Shown: positions 8,972 through 17,248, numbered from the stretch's first letter. The stretch is 46,425 nucleotides of DNA from Prevotella sp. (GCA_017645905.1 JAGCNO010000125.1:1-46425), one strand, 5' to 3'. The notes: generated by a model not told the origin, from the letters alone. Translations and numbers: made by a program.

Positions 8972-9101
8972 CCCACCCCTTGCCCCTCCCCAGGGGAGGG
9001 GTGCTTGGTTAGTATAGGGTGTTCCAAGCTATTATGTACTAAAAAAATTACCCCGAAGTCTGTATAGGCTCCCCTCCCCTGGGGAGGGGTTGGGGGTGGT
9101 T
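8972..9101. repeat. MITE-like inverted repeat with GGGGAGGGG palindromic arms (intergenic copy)
   Basis: The left arm at about 8972-9001 and the right arm at about 9070-9101 are near-perfect reverse complements (core CCCCTCCCCAGGGGAGGGG, with CCACCCC at the outer edges). Each arm is also a hairpin by itself. About 70 bp of unrelated sequence lies between. The left arm translates as NPTPCPSPGEG, matching the TPNPSPEGRGE peptide of the copy inside the gene at 13200-17129. Its position after the DUF1015 gene suggests it may also act as a terminator. Confidence 0.8.
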
Positions 9102-9104
9102 TTT

Positions 9105-10352
9105 TTAACTCAGTTTGTGTACGACGAGTCCTGAGCGGAGCTTTGGCTCGAACCAGGTAGCCTTCGGCGGCATGATCTTGCCGCTGTCGGCGATGTCCAT
9201 AATCTGCTGCATGGAGACGGGATAGAGGGCCAGAGCGGTACGCATCTCTCCGCTGTCGACACGGCGCTTCAGCTCTCCCAGTCCGCGCAGTCCGCCCACG
9301 AAGTCAATGCGTTTCGAAGAGCGCAGGTCGCCGATGTTGAGCACCTTGTCGAGGATGAGACGGCTGGAGATGTCCACATCGAGCACGCCGATGGGGTCGC
9401 TGTCGTCGTAGGTGCCGGGACGGGCCGTGAGGCTGTACCAGCGGCCGTCGAGGTAAAGCGAAAACTCATGCAGACGGGCGGGCTTGTAGATGTCGGTGCC
9501 CATGTCCTCGACGGTGAAGTCCTGACTCAGCGCTTTGAGGAACTCCTCCGAGGTGAGGCCGTTGAGATCCTTGAGCACGCGGTTGTAGTCGAGCACGGTG
9601 AGCTGCGAGGCCTGGAAACAGACAGCCATGAAATAGTTGTACTCCTCCTGACCAGTATGGTTGGGGTTCTGGCGCTGCTTCTCGGCTCCCACGAGGGCTG
9701 CTGCTGCCGAGCGGTGGTGGCCGTCGGCAATGTAGAGCGACTCCATACGGGCAAACTCAGCGGTGATGGTCTGCATGTCCTGCTCGTCGTCTATCACCCA
9801 GAACTGGTGACGGAAGCCGTCGATGGGAGCGATGAAGTCGTACTCAGGGCGGGTCTGGGCATAGCGCATGATAAGGGCGTCGAGCACCTTGTTGTCGGGA
9901 TAGGCGAAAAAGACGGGCTCCAGGTTCGCGTTGTTCACGCGGACATGCTTCATGCGGTCTTCTTCCTTGTCGCGGCGAGTCAGCTCGTGCTTCTTGATAC
10001 GGCCCTCCATGTAGTCGTTCACCCAGGCACCGACCACGAGGCCGTACTGTGTCTTGCCATTCATGGTCTGAGCGTAGATGTAGTAATGCTCACGCTCGTC
10101 CTGGACCAGCCAGCCCTTGTCCTGGAACTTCTGGAAGTTGCGGGCGGCCTGCTCGTAAACACGTGGGTCGTACTCCGACGTGCCCACAGGGAAGTCTATC
10201 TCGGGTTTGATGATGTGATAGAGGCTCTTTTCGTTGTCGCCGGCCTCGGCGCGAGCCTCTTCAGAGTCGAGCACGTCGTAAGGACGGCTCTCCACTTGCT
10301 CCACCAGCTCACGGGGAGGGCGGAGTCCACGGAAAGGTTTTACGGTAATCAT
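9105..10352 (-). CDS. DUF1015 family protein
   Basis: 415 residues matching the full-length DUF1015 family by its opening MITVKPFRGLRPP, the RPYDVLDSEEAR segment, IADGHHRSAAAAL near the middle and DFVGGLRGLGEL towards the C-terminus. The ADGHHR motif is the best-conserved feature and looks like a phosphate- or nucleotide-binding site, but no reaction is established for the family. In Bacteroidetes it is often found beside serine biosynthesis genes (serC, serA); those genes are not in this window, so no pathway is claimed. A consensus promoter (10381-10411) gives a leader of roughly 25 nt. The N-terminal start is well supported. Confidence 0.9.
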   Translation of the reverse strand: MITVKPFRGLRPPRELVEQVESRPYDVLDSEEARAEAGDNEKSLYHIIKPEIDFPVGTSEYDPRVYEQAARNFQKFQDKGWLVQDEREHYYIYAQTMNGKTQYGLVVGAWVNDYMEGRIKKHELTRRDKEEDRMKHVRVNNANLEPVFFAYPDNKVLDALIMRYAQTRPEYDFIAPIDGFRHQFWVIDDEQDMQTITAEFARMESLYIADGHHRSAAAALVGAEKQRQNPNHTGQEEYNYFMAVCFQASQLTVLDYNRVLKDLNGLTSEEFLKALSQDFTVEDMGTDIYKPARLHEFSLYLDGRWYSLTARPGTYDDSDPIGVLDVDISSRLILDKVLNIGDLRSSKRIDFVGGLRGLGELKRRVDSGEMRTALALYPVSMQQIMDIADSGKIMPPKATWFEPKLRSGLVVHKLS

Positions 10353-10380
10353 ATTGCGTTGTATTTGTGAGAATTGCGTG

Positions 10381-10411
10381 CAAAAGTACGCATTAACTTT
10401 GACATGACCAA
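10381..10411 (-). promoter_or_regulatory. Bacteroidetes-type promoter for the DUF1015 gene
   Basis: Reading the minus strand, TTG at 10411-10409 is followed after 20 bp by TACTTTTG at 10388-10381, matching the TTG / TAnnTTTG consensus. Confidence 0.8.
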
Positions 10412-10463
10412 TCTTTTTAGCATAAATTAAGCGGGGTTACAGATGGTTATCAGAAAAAATTGC

Positions 10464-10471
10464 TACCTTTG
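10464..10471 (+). promoter_or_regulatory. -7 element, promoter of the glycosidase operon
   Basis: TACCTTTG matches TAnnTTTG, but no clear TTG lies 19-21 bp upstream. The expected start of transcription falls almost on the first ATG at 10476, so the mRNA may be leaderless, or translation may start at the in-frame ATG at 10506. Confidence 0.65.
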
Positions 10472-10475
10472 CACC

Positions 10476-13187
10476 ATGACAGAGATAATAAACAGATGCG
10501 TGGGCATGTTGCTGCTCCTCGTCTTCGCTTCGCCGATGCTGTCGCAGACCGTAGACATCGTGACAGAGCCAGACGCCCGCGAGCAGGAGCTTTATGCCGC
10601 CGAATACCTGGAGAAGAAGCTGGGCGCTCTGGGCTATAAGGCGCAGAAGAACGGCTATCGGATTGTGCTGGAGCTCAATGCCGACTCTACGTCAGCCGGC
10701 AGTGAGGCCTATCAAATCATCCCGATGGGCGAGGCGGGCACGCGCATCACGGCCAGCGGCGCGAAAGGCATCATCTACGGCGCCGTGGAGTATGCCGACC
10801 AGGTGAGGCATCAGCAGCGCCTCGACGTGGGCAGCATCAGCGAAGAACCGCAGATGGTGATGCGCGGCACGTGCATCGGCCTGCAGAAGACGGTATACCT
10901 GCCCGGCCATACCGTCTATGAATATCCTTACACGCCCGAGAACTTCCCGTGGTTCTACGACAAGGAGCAGTGGCTGCGCTACCTCGACATGATGGTGGAG
11001 TGCAAATTCAATTCACTCTACCTCTGGAACGGACATCCCTTTGCCTCGCTCGTCAAGCTCGAAGACTATCCCTTTGCCCTTGAGGTCGACGAAGAGACAT
11101 TCCGCAAGAACGAAGAGATGTTCTCTTTCCTTACCCGAGAGGCTGGCCGGCGCGGCATCTGGGTCATTCAGATGTTCTACAATATTATATTAAGTAAGCC
11201 CTTCGCTGACCACTATGGCCTGAAGACGCAGGACCGTAACCGCCCCATCACGCCACTCATTGCTGACTATACCCGCAAGTCGATAGCCGCCTTCATCGAG
11301 AAATATCCCAATGTCGGCCTCCTCGTCTGTCTCGGCGAAGCCATGGCCACCATCGATGACGACGTGGAGTGGATGACCAAGACCATCATCCCCGGAATCC
11401 GTGACGGCCTCACCGCTTCTGGTCTCGTAAGCCGCGCTAAGTGCGCGGCCCCCACAGCCCTTCCTCCCATCGTCCTCCGTTCCCACGACACCGACGGCCC
11501 CCGCGTGCTCGCCGAGGCCCTAAAGCTCTACCCCAATATCTACACCATGTCAAAGTACACGGGCGAGAGCCTCACCACCTATGAGCCGGGCGGTCCCTGG
11601 GGCGAGACCCACCGTGAACTGGCGGCCGCCGCCCCCGTCCACATCGACAATGTCCACATCCTCGCAAACCTCGAGCCCTGGAGATGGTCGTCGCCCGCTT
11701 TCATTCAGAAAGCCGTCGGAGCCATGCACAGTGTGCACAACTCCCGTGGCCTCCACCTCTATCCCCAGGCCTCCTACTGGGACTGGCCCTACACCGCCGA
11801 TCGCTTGCCCGATGGCCAACGCCTCAAGCAGCTCGACCGCGACTGGATGTGGTACCACGCCTGGGGACGCTACGCCTGGAATGACCAGCGAGGCGACGAT
11901 AAGGAATACTGGATACAAGAACTGGCCCAACACTACGGCATCTCCGAAGAGGCCGCTGTTCACCTCCTCCGTGCCTACGACGAAGTCGGCGAGATTGCCC
12001 CGAAACTCCTCCGCCGGTTTGGAATCACCGAGGGCAACCGCCAGACGCTCCTTCTCGGCATGACGATGGCCCAGCTCGTCAATCCCTTTAAGTTCAATGT
12101 CTATCCCGGCTTCTACGAGAGCTGCGGCCCGAAAGGCGAGAAGCTCATCGACTATGTGGAGTTCGAGCACTTCGACATTCCCCATAGCGGCGAACTGCCT
12201 CTTGACATCGCCCAGCAGTGTGTTGACCACGGCAACCGGGCCGTCAAGGCCTACTCCGCCGTTTTACAGTCTATGCCGACTGAGTCGAAACCTGCCGAAC
12301 TACTACGCATCGGCAACGACATGCGCTGCTACCAGCTCTTTGCTCAGTCGTTCCAGCAGAAAGTTTTAGCCGCTTACCACGTTCTGCGCTACAAGTGGAC
12401 CAAAGACCTCGCCTGTCTCGACACAGCCCTACCCTTCCTGGAAAGAAACCTCGTCCTCTGGCGAGAGCTGGCCGACCTCACTGACTATACCTACCTCTAC
12501 GCCAACTCCATGCAGACCGCCCAGCGCCGCATCCCCGTAGGCGGCGACAACGGCAAATACAAAACCTGGCGCGAGATGCTCCCCGTCTACGAAGCCGAGC
12601 TGGAGGCCCTGAAAGTAAACATCGACAAGCTGAAGCACCCAGTAGCCCAGACTGATATCCTCATCTTACCCGCCAAGCCTGCCACCGTCCGTTTATTGGG
12701 CGTAGGCAGTTCCGACGCGGTTCCCCTCGTCAGGCTACAAAAAGGCGCCCTCCTCTTTGAGAACCGCGCCGACACCCCTGTCGACAGCCTTGCCCCTGAG
12801 CTCGTCGGCCTACAAGCCCTCGTTCTTAACCGCGACACTACCCGTATCGTCGGCACCACTATCACCTTCGAGACTGAGCAACCCGTAAAGCTCCTCGTGG
12901 GCTTCTTCCGCGACGATGACCCGAAGTGGGCACGCCCGCCGAAACTTGAGACCGACGCCACGGGCAACGAATACGGCCAGGCAGAACCTGTGCTGGTCAA
13001 CGCCATCGCCATCGAGCAAATGCCCAAGGTAAACATTCATGCCTACTCTTTCCCCGTCGGTCGCCATACGCTGCGACTCCCCAAGGGTATCCTCCTCGTT
13101 GCCGGTTTCACTTCCTCAGAGATAAAGCCACGTGACTGCGCACTAAACGGCCCGAGCACCGAAGTGGACTGGCTGTTCCAGAAGTAA
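10476..13187 (+). CDS. Alpha-glucuronidase-like glycoside hydrolase
   Basis: 903 residues with a signal peptide (MTEIINRCVGMLLLLVFASP), so periplasmic or surface-exposed. The first about 110 residues look like the small alpha/beta domain that precedes many GH67, GH20 and GH84 barrels (EPDAREQELYAAEYLEKKLG, then ASGAKGIIYGAVEYADQV). A TIM-barrel region follows from about residue 125 (MMVECKFNSLYLWNGHPFAS; VGLLVCLGEAMA, with a candidate catalytic Glu). The C-terminal 250 residues are helical, then beta. The closest recognisable relatives are alpha-glucuronidase-like proteins of Bacteroidetes; the exact GH family is not assigned here. The ATG at 10443 is rejected because it lies upstream of the -7 element. 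The next gene starts 12 bp later. A palindromic repeat sits in frame at 11427-11450. Joint action with the downstream GH2 fusion on a glucuronate-bearing plant glycan is inference. Confidence 0.65.
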   Translation: MTEIINRCVGMLLLLVFASPMLSQTVDIVTEPDAREQELYAAEYLEKKLGALGYKAQKNGYRIVLELNADSTSAGSEAYQIIPMGEAGTRITASGAKGIIYGAVEYADQVRHQQRLDVGSISEEPQMVMRGTCIGLQKTVYLPGHTVYEYPYTPENFPWFYDKEQWLRYLDMMVECKFNSLYLWNGHPFASLVKLEDYPFALEVDEETFRKNEEMFSFLTREAGRRGIWVIQMFYNIILSKPFADHYGLKTQDRNRPITPLIADYTRKSIAAFIEKYPNVGLLVCLGEAMATIDDDVEWMTKTIIPGIRDGLTASGLVSRAKCAAPTALPPIVLRSHDTDGPRVLAEALKLYPNIYTMSKYTGESLTTYEPGGPWGETHRELAAAAPVHIDNVHILANLEPWRWSSPAFIQKAVGAMHSVHNSRGLHLYPQASYWDWPYTADRLPDGQRLKQLDRDWMWYHAWGRYAWNDQRGDDKEYWIQELAQHYGISEEAAVHLLRAYDEVGEIAPKLLRRFGITEGNRQTLLLGMTMAQLVNPFKFNVYPGFYESCGPKGEKLIDYVEFEHFDIPHSGELPLDIAQQCVDHGNRAVKAYSAVLQSMPTESKPAELLRIGNDMRCYQLFAQSFQQKVLAAYHVLRYKWTKDLACLDTALPFLERNLVLWRELADLTDYTYLYANSMQTAQRRIPVGGDNGKYKTWREMLPVYEAELEALKVNIDKLKHPVAQTDILILPAKPATVRLLGVGSSDAVPLVRLQKGALLFENRADTPVDSLAPELVGLQALVLNRDTTRIVGTTITFETEQPVKLLVGFFRDDDPKWARPPKLETDATGNEYGQAEPVLVNAIAIEQMPKVNIHAYSFPVGRHTLRLPKGILLVAGFTSSEIKPRDCALNGPSTEVDWLFQK
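11427..11450 (+). repeat. In-frame palindromic repeat, GTAAGCCGCGC family, copy 1
   Basis: GTAAGCCGCGC, a short AT-containing loop, then GCGCGGCC. It forms a hairpin and is translated as VSRAKCAAP within the alpha-glucuronidase-like protein. An inverted copy is at 15204-15230 in the next gene. Confidence 0.8.
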
Positions 13188-13199
13188 AAGACAAGCGCC

Positions 13200-16100
13200 A
13201 TGAAAAGAACGCTCCTACCCATACTTATCACTTTTCACTTTTCGTTTATCACTTCCTCTGCCCAAGACAGCATCCCCTCCACCACGATGCAGGACATCTA
13301 CCAGGAGGTGCGCACTCCCTATAAATACGGACTCGTCGTTACCCCTTCGGACAATTACCATAAGTACGACTGCCCCACGGTGTTCCGCGAGGGCAACCGC
13401 TGGCTGATGACCTACGTCTGCTACGATGGCAAGGATGGCACCGACGGTCGCGGCTACGAGACCTGGCTTGCCGAGAGCGATGACCTGCTTCACTGGAAGA
13501 CCCTGGGCCGTATATTGAGTCTCCCCACAACCCATTCCCAAGGTGGAGGAGTATGGGACGAGAACCAGCGCGGCGGTTTCCCTGCCCTCATTGACTGGAA
13601 CTGGGACGGCACTCACGAGATGCAGCAGTACAAAGGCCGCCACTGGATGACCTACATTGGCGGCCCTGGCAAAGGCTACGAGGCTGTGAAAGCCCCGCTG
13701 AGTATTGGTCTGGCCAGCACGAAAGGCGATATCGCCATCGCCCACCAGTGGGAAACCCAAAACAATCCGCTCCTTAGCTACGCCGACAAGGACGCGCAAT
13801 GGTGGGAGAAGCTCACGCAGTACAAGAGTACTATCTACGACGACCCGCAAAAAACACTGGGCAAGCGTTTCGTCATGTTCTATAACGCAGGTGGCATCAA
13901 CCCCGTCAACAACCTCAAGGCTGAGCGTATCGGCATCGCCCTATCGAACGACTTGAAGCATTGGACGCGCTACGACGGCAACCCCGTCTATTACCACGAG
14001 GCACCCGGCATCATTACAGGCGACGCGCAGATAGTCCGCATGGATTCTCTGTACGTCATGTTCTATTTCTCGGCCTATAACCCAGCAAGGAAATACAACG
14101 CCTATAACACTTTTGCCGTCAGCCGAGACCTCATTCACTGGCAAGACTGGGACGGCTCAGACCTTATCTGGCCGTCGAAGCCCTACGATGAAATGTTTGC
14201 CCACAAGAGCTACGTAGTGAAGCATGACGGTGTAGTTTACCATTTCTATTGCGCCGTAAATAACGCCCAGCAGCGCGGCATCGCCGTCGCTACGAGCGTG
14301 CCCATGGGCCGCAGCGCCGTCCGCTTCCCCGAGCCGGAGCCAACGGGCAAGCGCAGCCTCGTTTCGTTTAACGACGGCTGGACCGGTCGTCTAAGCTGCG
14401 ACAGTGTCGCAGCAAAGCTAACGCTCCCCCACAACTTCGACGACTACTATGGCTACCGGCAGCTGCGACACGGCAACCTGCATGGGAGTGCTACCTATAA
14501 TAAAAGGTTCATGAGCGAGAAGCACAACGGCAAGCGCTACTTCCTCCAGTTTGAGGGAGTCGGTACCTACGCCACCGTTACACTCAACGGCCACACTTAC
14601 CCCCGCGAACTGGTAGGCCGAACCGTCTGGACGCTCGATGTGACGGATGCCGTTCGCAATGGCGAGAACGACCTGCACGTCCTTGTCGACCACCCTGCCA
14701 TGCAAACCGAGAGTCCCTGGGTGTGTGGTGGCTGTTCCTCTGAGTACGGTTTTTCGGAAGGCAGCCAACCCTTTGGAATCTTCCGTCCCGTCACGCTCAT
14801 TGAGACCGCCGAAGTGCGCATTGAGCCCTTCGGCGTACACATCTGGAACAATACCGCCTGTGACTCCGTCTTCATCGAGACAGAAATCAAGAACTACAGC
14901 AACTACCATCAGGCCGTCGAACTGGTCAGTAAGCTGGCCGAGAAGAGCGGCAAGTCGGTGTTCAGGCTCTCCCAGAACCTGACGATCGCCCCTGGTGAGA
15001 CACTCACCGTCCGCCAGGCCTCACCTGTCACCGATGCCCATCGCTGGAACCTTGAAGACCCTTACCTCTACACCCTCACATCGATGCTGAAGCAACCGGA
15101 GGCCAACGATGGCGACAGCGAACAGCAACGCGAGCCAGCCCTCGTCACCACTGACGATGTCCGCACGCCCTTCGGCATCCGCAGCATCTCGTGGCCACGT
15201 TCAGTAGGCCGCGCAAATAGCGCGGCTTACGCGACCACAGACAACCGCTTCCGCCTCAACGGCGAGCCGCTATTCATCGAGGGGACTTGCGAATACGAGC
15301 ACCTGATCGGCCAGAGCCATGCCTTCAGTCCCGAACAGATTGCGGCCCGTGTAAAGATGGTGCGCAACGGCGGCTTCAACGCCCTGCGTGAGGCTCACCA
15401 GCCCCACAACCTACGTTACCAGCAGCTATGCGACGAGCAGGGATTGCTCTTCTGGAGCCAGTTCTCTGCCCACATCTGGTACGACACGCCGCAGTTCCGC
15501 GACAACTTCAAACGGTTGCTCACTCGCTGGATAAAGGAGCGCCGCAACTCACCCAGCGTAATCCTTTGGGGCCTTCAGAACGAAAGCACCTTGCCCCGTG
15601 ACTTCGCCGAGGAGTGTTGCGAAATCATCCGCAGCCTCGACCCCACGGTGTCTTCCCAGCGGCTCATCACCACCTGCAACGGTGGCGAGGGCACCGACTG
15701 GAACGTCATCCAAAACTGGAGTGGCACCTATGGTGGCTCGCCTGAGAACTATGCCGAGGAACTCTCCCGTCCCGACCAGCTGCTCAACGGTGAATACGGT
15801 GCCTGGCGCACCCTCGACCTTCATGGCAAGGACAAGTACAGCGAGGAGAACTTCACCGCGCTCCTCGCCCTCAAGGACAGCCTCGCCCGCAAGGCCTTCG
15901 CTGACAGCACCGGCGTCTGCGGACACTTCCAATGGCTGCTCACCTCGCACGACAACCCCGGACGTGTACAGCCCGACGGTGCACTGCGCCGCATTGACAA
16001 GATTGGCCCCGTGAACTACAAGGGTCTGCTCACCATCTGGGAAGAACCAACTATGGCATACAGAAACCTTACCGGCCCCACCCCAAACCCCTCCCCCGAA

Positions 16101-17129
16101 GGGAGGGGAGAAGCGATGGAAAGTCTGCTGAGGCTCTCCCCTCCCTTCGGGGGAGGGGTTTGGGGTGGGGCCAGTGGGGCTTACCTCTACCGCATCAACT
16201 GCGGCGGCGATAGCTACACCGATGAGTACGGACAGCAATGGCAGGCCGACGACAGCACCCTGAGCCACTCCTGGGGACAAGACTTCGAGGGCATCCATCC
16301 CTACCAAGCCTCGCAGCGGCACATCACAGACGACATCCGAGGCACCAAGAGCGACGAGCTGTTCAAGCGGTTCCGCTTCGGCCGTCACCGTCTATGGTAC
16401 GACCTTCCCGTTCCAGACGGCGATTACCGCATCGAACTATACTTTGCCGAGCCTTGGCACGGAAAGGGCGACACCCGCGAGGAGGCAGACTACGAGGGTC
16501 TGCGCATCTTCGACGTGGCCGTCAACGACAGCACCGTTATCGACGATCTCGACCTCTGGGCCGAGGCAGGCTACTGCGGAGCCTTGAAGCGCGTGGTCTA
16601 CGTTCCCTCCAAGAACGGACGGTTGCGCATCTCCTTCCCCGAGGTGAAGGCCGGCCAGGCGGTTATTGCAGCCATTGCGATAAGTGAAGAGCGTAAAGTG
16701 AAGAGTGAAGATACCGCATCAAGAAAAGAGATAACAGACGCGGTTGCTAATTCTTCACTCACCTGGCAGTCTCTCGACACCGACACCATCGCCCGACTGC
16801 CTCAGGAGCTACTGCCTCAGGACAGCGACCCACGACCCGCCACCGTCTATGAGCCAAAGGGCACCACTTTCACCATCACCCCGGGCCTCGGTCAGGAGTA
16901 CGCCCTTCGCTTTCGCTACAAGAACACGACGGGAAATGCTGTAAAAGCCCGCCTCACCATTACCGACAGCAAGAACATCGTCCTCGTAGACCGTGAGCTG
17001 ACCATTCCGCCCACGCCCGACAAGTTCAAGATGCTCAGTACCACAACCGGAACACAAATAAACGCCGGCACCTACCAGCTTGTCGTAGATGCCGACGGAG
17101 TGGAGTTCAAAAATCTGGAAATGCAATAA
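13200..17129 (+). CDS. Multidomain glycosidase: five-bladed-propeller domain, GH2 enzyme, malectin-like domain
   Basis: 1309 residues with a signal peptide (MKRTLLPILITFHFSF...). Residues about 30-375 look like a GH43/GH32/GH130-type five-bladed propeller (YDCPTVFREGNRWLMTYV, GDAQIVRMDSLYVMFYF, DEMFAHKSYVVKHDG). Residues about 385-960 are a GH2 enzyme: sugar-binding beta-sandwich, Ig-like domain and TIM barrel with candidate acid/base Glu795 (GLQNESTL) and nucleophile Glu865 (LNGEYGAWR). Residues about 995-1160 are malectin-like (INCGGDSYTDEYGQ, YRIELYFAEPWHG, RIFDVAVND). A final beta domain (1190-1309) may bind carbohydrate. The fusion suggests two activities on one branched glycan, with substrate unknown. 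Three short repeat elements sit in frame exactly at interdomain linkers (residues about 668-677, 959-991 and 1160-1187). It is the second gene of an operon, 12 bp after the glucuronidase-like gene. Confidence 0.82.
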   Translation: MKRTLLPILITFHFSFITSSAQDSIPSTTMQDIYQEVRTPYKYGLVVTPSDNYHKYDCPTVFREGNRWLMTYVCYDGKDGTDGRGYETWLAESDDLLHWKTLGRILSLPTTHSQGGGVWDENQRGGFPALIDWNWDGTHEMQQYKGRHWMTYIGGPGKGYEAVKAPLSIGLASTKGDIAIAHQWETQNNPLLSYADKDAQWWEKLTQYKSTIYDDPQKTLGKRFVMFYNAGGINPVNNLKAERIGIALSNDLKHWTRYDGNPVYYHEAPGIITGDAQIVRMDSLYVMFYFSAYNPARKYNAYNTFAVSRDLIHWQDWDGSDLIWPSKPYDEMFAHKSYVVKHDGVVYHFYCAVNNAQQRGIAVATSVPMGRSAVRFPEPEPTGKRSLVSFNDGWTGRLSCDSVAAKLTLPHNFDDYYGYRQLRHGNLHGSATYNKRFMSEKHNGKRYFLQFEGVGTYATVTLNGHTYPRELVGRTVWTLDVTDAVRNGENDLHVLVDHPAMQTESPWVCGGCSSEYGFSEGSQPFGIFRPVTLIETAEVRIEPFGVHIWNNTACDSVFIETEIKNYSNYHQAVELVSKLAEKSGKSVFRLSQNLTIAPGETLTVRQASPVTDAHRWNLEDPYLYTLTSMLKQPEANDGDSEQQREPALVTTDDVRTPFGIRSISWPRSVGRANSAAYATTDNRFRLNGEPLFIEGTCEYEHLIGQSHAFSPEQIAARVKMVRNGGFNALREAHQPHNLRYQQLCDEQGLLFWSQFSAHIWYDTPQFRDNFKRLLTRWIKERRNSPSVILWGLQNESTLPRDFAEECCEIIRSLDPTVSSQRLITTCNGGEGTDWNVIQNWSGTYGGSPENYAEELSRPDQLLNGEYGAWRTLDLHGKDKYSEENFTALLALKDSLARKAFADSTGVCGHFQWLLTSHDNPGRVQPDGALRRIDKIGPVNYKGLLTIWEEPTMAYRNLTGPTPNPSPEGRGEAMESLLRLSPPFGGGVWGGASGAYLYRINCGGDSYTDEYGQQWQADDSTLSHSWGQDFEGIHPYQASQRHITDDIRGTKSDELFKRFRFGRHRLWYDLPVPDGDYRIELYFAEPWHGKGDTREEADYEGLRIFDVAVNDSTVIDDLDLWAEAGYCGALKRVVYVPSKNGRLRISFPEVKAGQAVIAAIAISEERKVKSEDTASRKEITDAVANSSLTWQSLDTDTIARLPQELLPQDSDPRPATVYEPKGTTFTITPGLGQEYALRFRYKNTTGNAVKARLTITDSKNIVLVDRELTIPPTPDKFKMLSTTTGTQINAGTYQLVVDADGVEFKNLEMQ
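15204..15230 (-). repeat. In-frame palindromic repeat, GTAAGCCGCGC family, copy 2 (inverted)
   Basis: The reverse complement begins GTAAGCCGCGC and ends GCGCGGCCTAC, matching the copy at 11427-11450 in the other orientation, including the flanking GGTC. Here it is translated as VGRANSAAY in the linker before the GH2 barrel. Despite the opposite orientation the peptide resembles the VSRAKCAAP of copy 1. Confidence 0.8.
16073..16172 (+). repeat. In-frame inverted-repeat element encoding TPNPSPEGRGE ... SPPFGGGVWGG
   Basis: The left arm (about 16075-16111) and right arm (about 16136-16172) are near-perfect reverse complements, each built on CCCCTCCC/GGGAGGGG. The insert adds about 32 codons between the GH2 and malectin-like domains (TGPTPNPSPEGRGE, then SPPFGGGVWGGA). 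Reading the opposite strand in the matching frame gives the same two peptides, so the element is open both ways round. Confidence 0.85.
16679..16762 (+). repeat. In-frame MITE-like element with GTGAAGAGTGAAGA ends, copy 1
   Basis: The left end has GTGAAGAGTGAAGA then TACCGCATCA. The right end has GCGGTTGCTAATTCTTCACT, whose reverse complement (AGTGAAGAATTAGCAACCGC) resembles the left end. It is translated as EERKVKSEDTAS ... VANSSLTWQ, in the linker after the malectin-like domain. A relative with matching ends sits inside uxaA at 31912-32022. Confidence 0.7.
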
Positions 17130-17160
17130 TTCAAAAACATTGAGCCGGTCAGCCCCATAG

Positions 17161-17248
17161 AAAGAACGGCTTTTTCCCATCAAAAGAACGGCTTATTCGA
17201 ATGGAAAGAACGGCTTAATCTCATCGAAAGAACGGCTTATTCGCCAAG
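17161..17248 (+). repeat. 22-bp-period array, AAAGAACGGCTT family, locus 1 (4 units)
   Basis: GAACGGCTT starts at 17164, 17186, 17208 and 17230, exactly 22 bp apart. Each unit is AAAGAACGGCTT plus [AT][AT]TC and about 6 variable bases (CCATCA, GAATGG, TCATCG, GCCAAG). The array lies 31 bp after the stop of the multidomain glycosidase and about 85 bp upstream of the korA promoter. Confidence 0.92.

Noticed and set aside
8408-9067. Plus-strand frame of 219 codons opposite yigZ
   Set aside because: Antisense shadow of yigZ extended through the palindromic repeat.
10443-10475. Upstream ATG as start of the alpha-glucuronidase-like gene
   Set aside because: It lies upstream of the -7 element TACCTTTG and would disrupt the signal peptide.
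15549-16388. Minus-strand frame containing TPNPSPEGRGE
   Set aside because: Not a gene; it is the antisense reading of the palindromic element and GH2 region, used here only as evidence that the element is open both ways.
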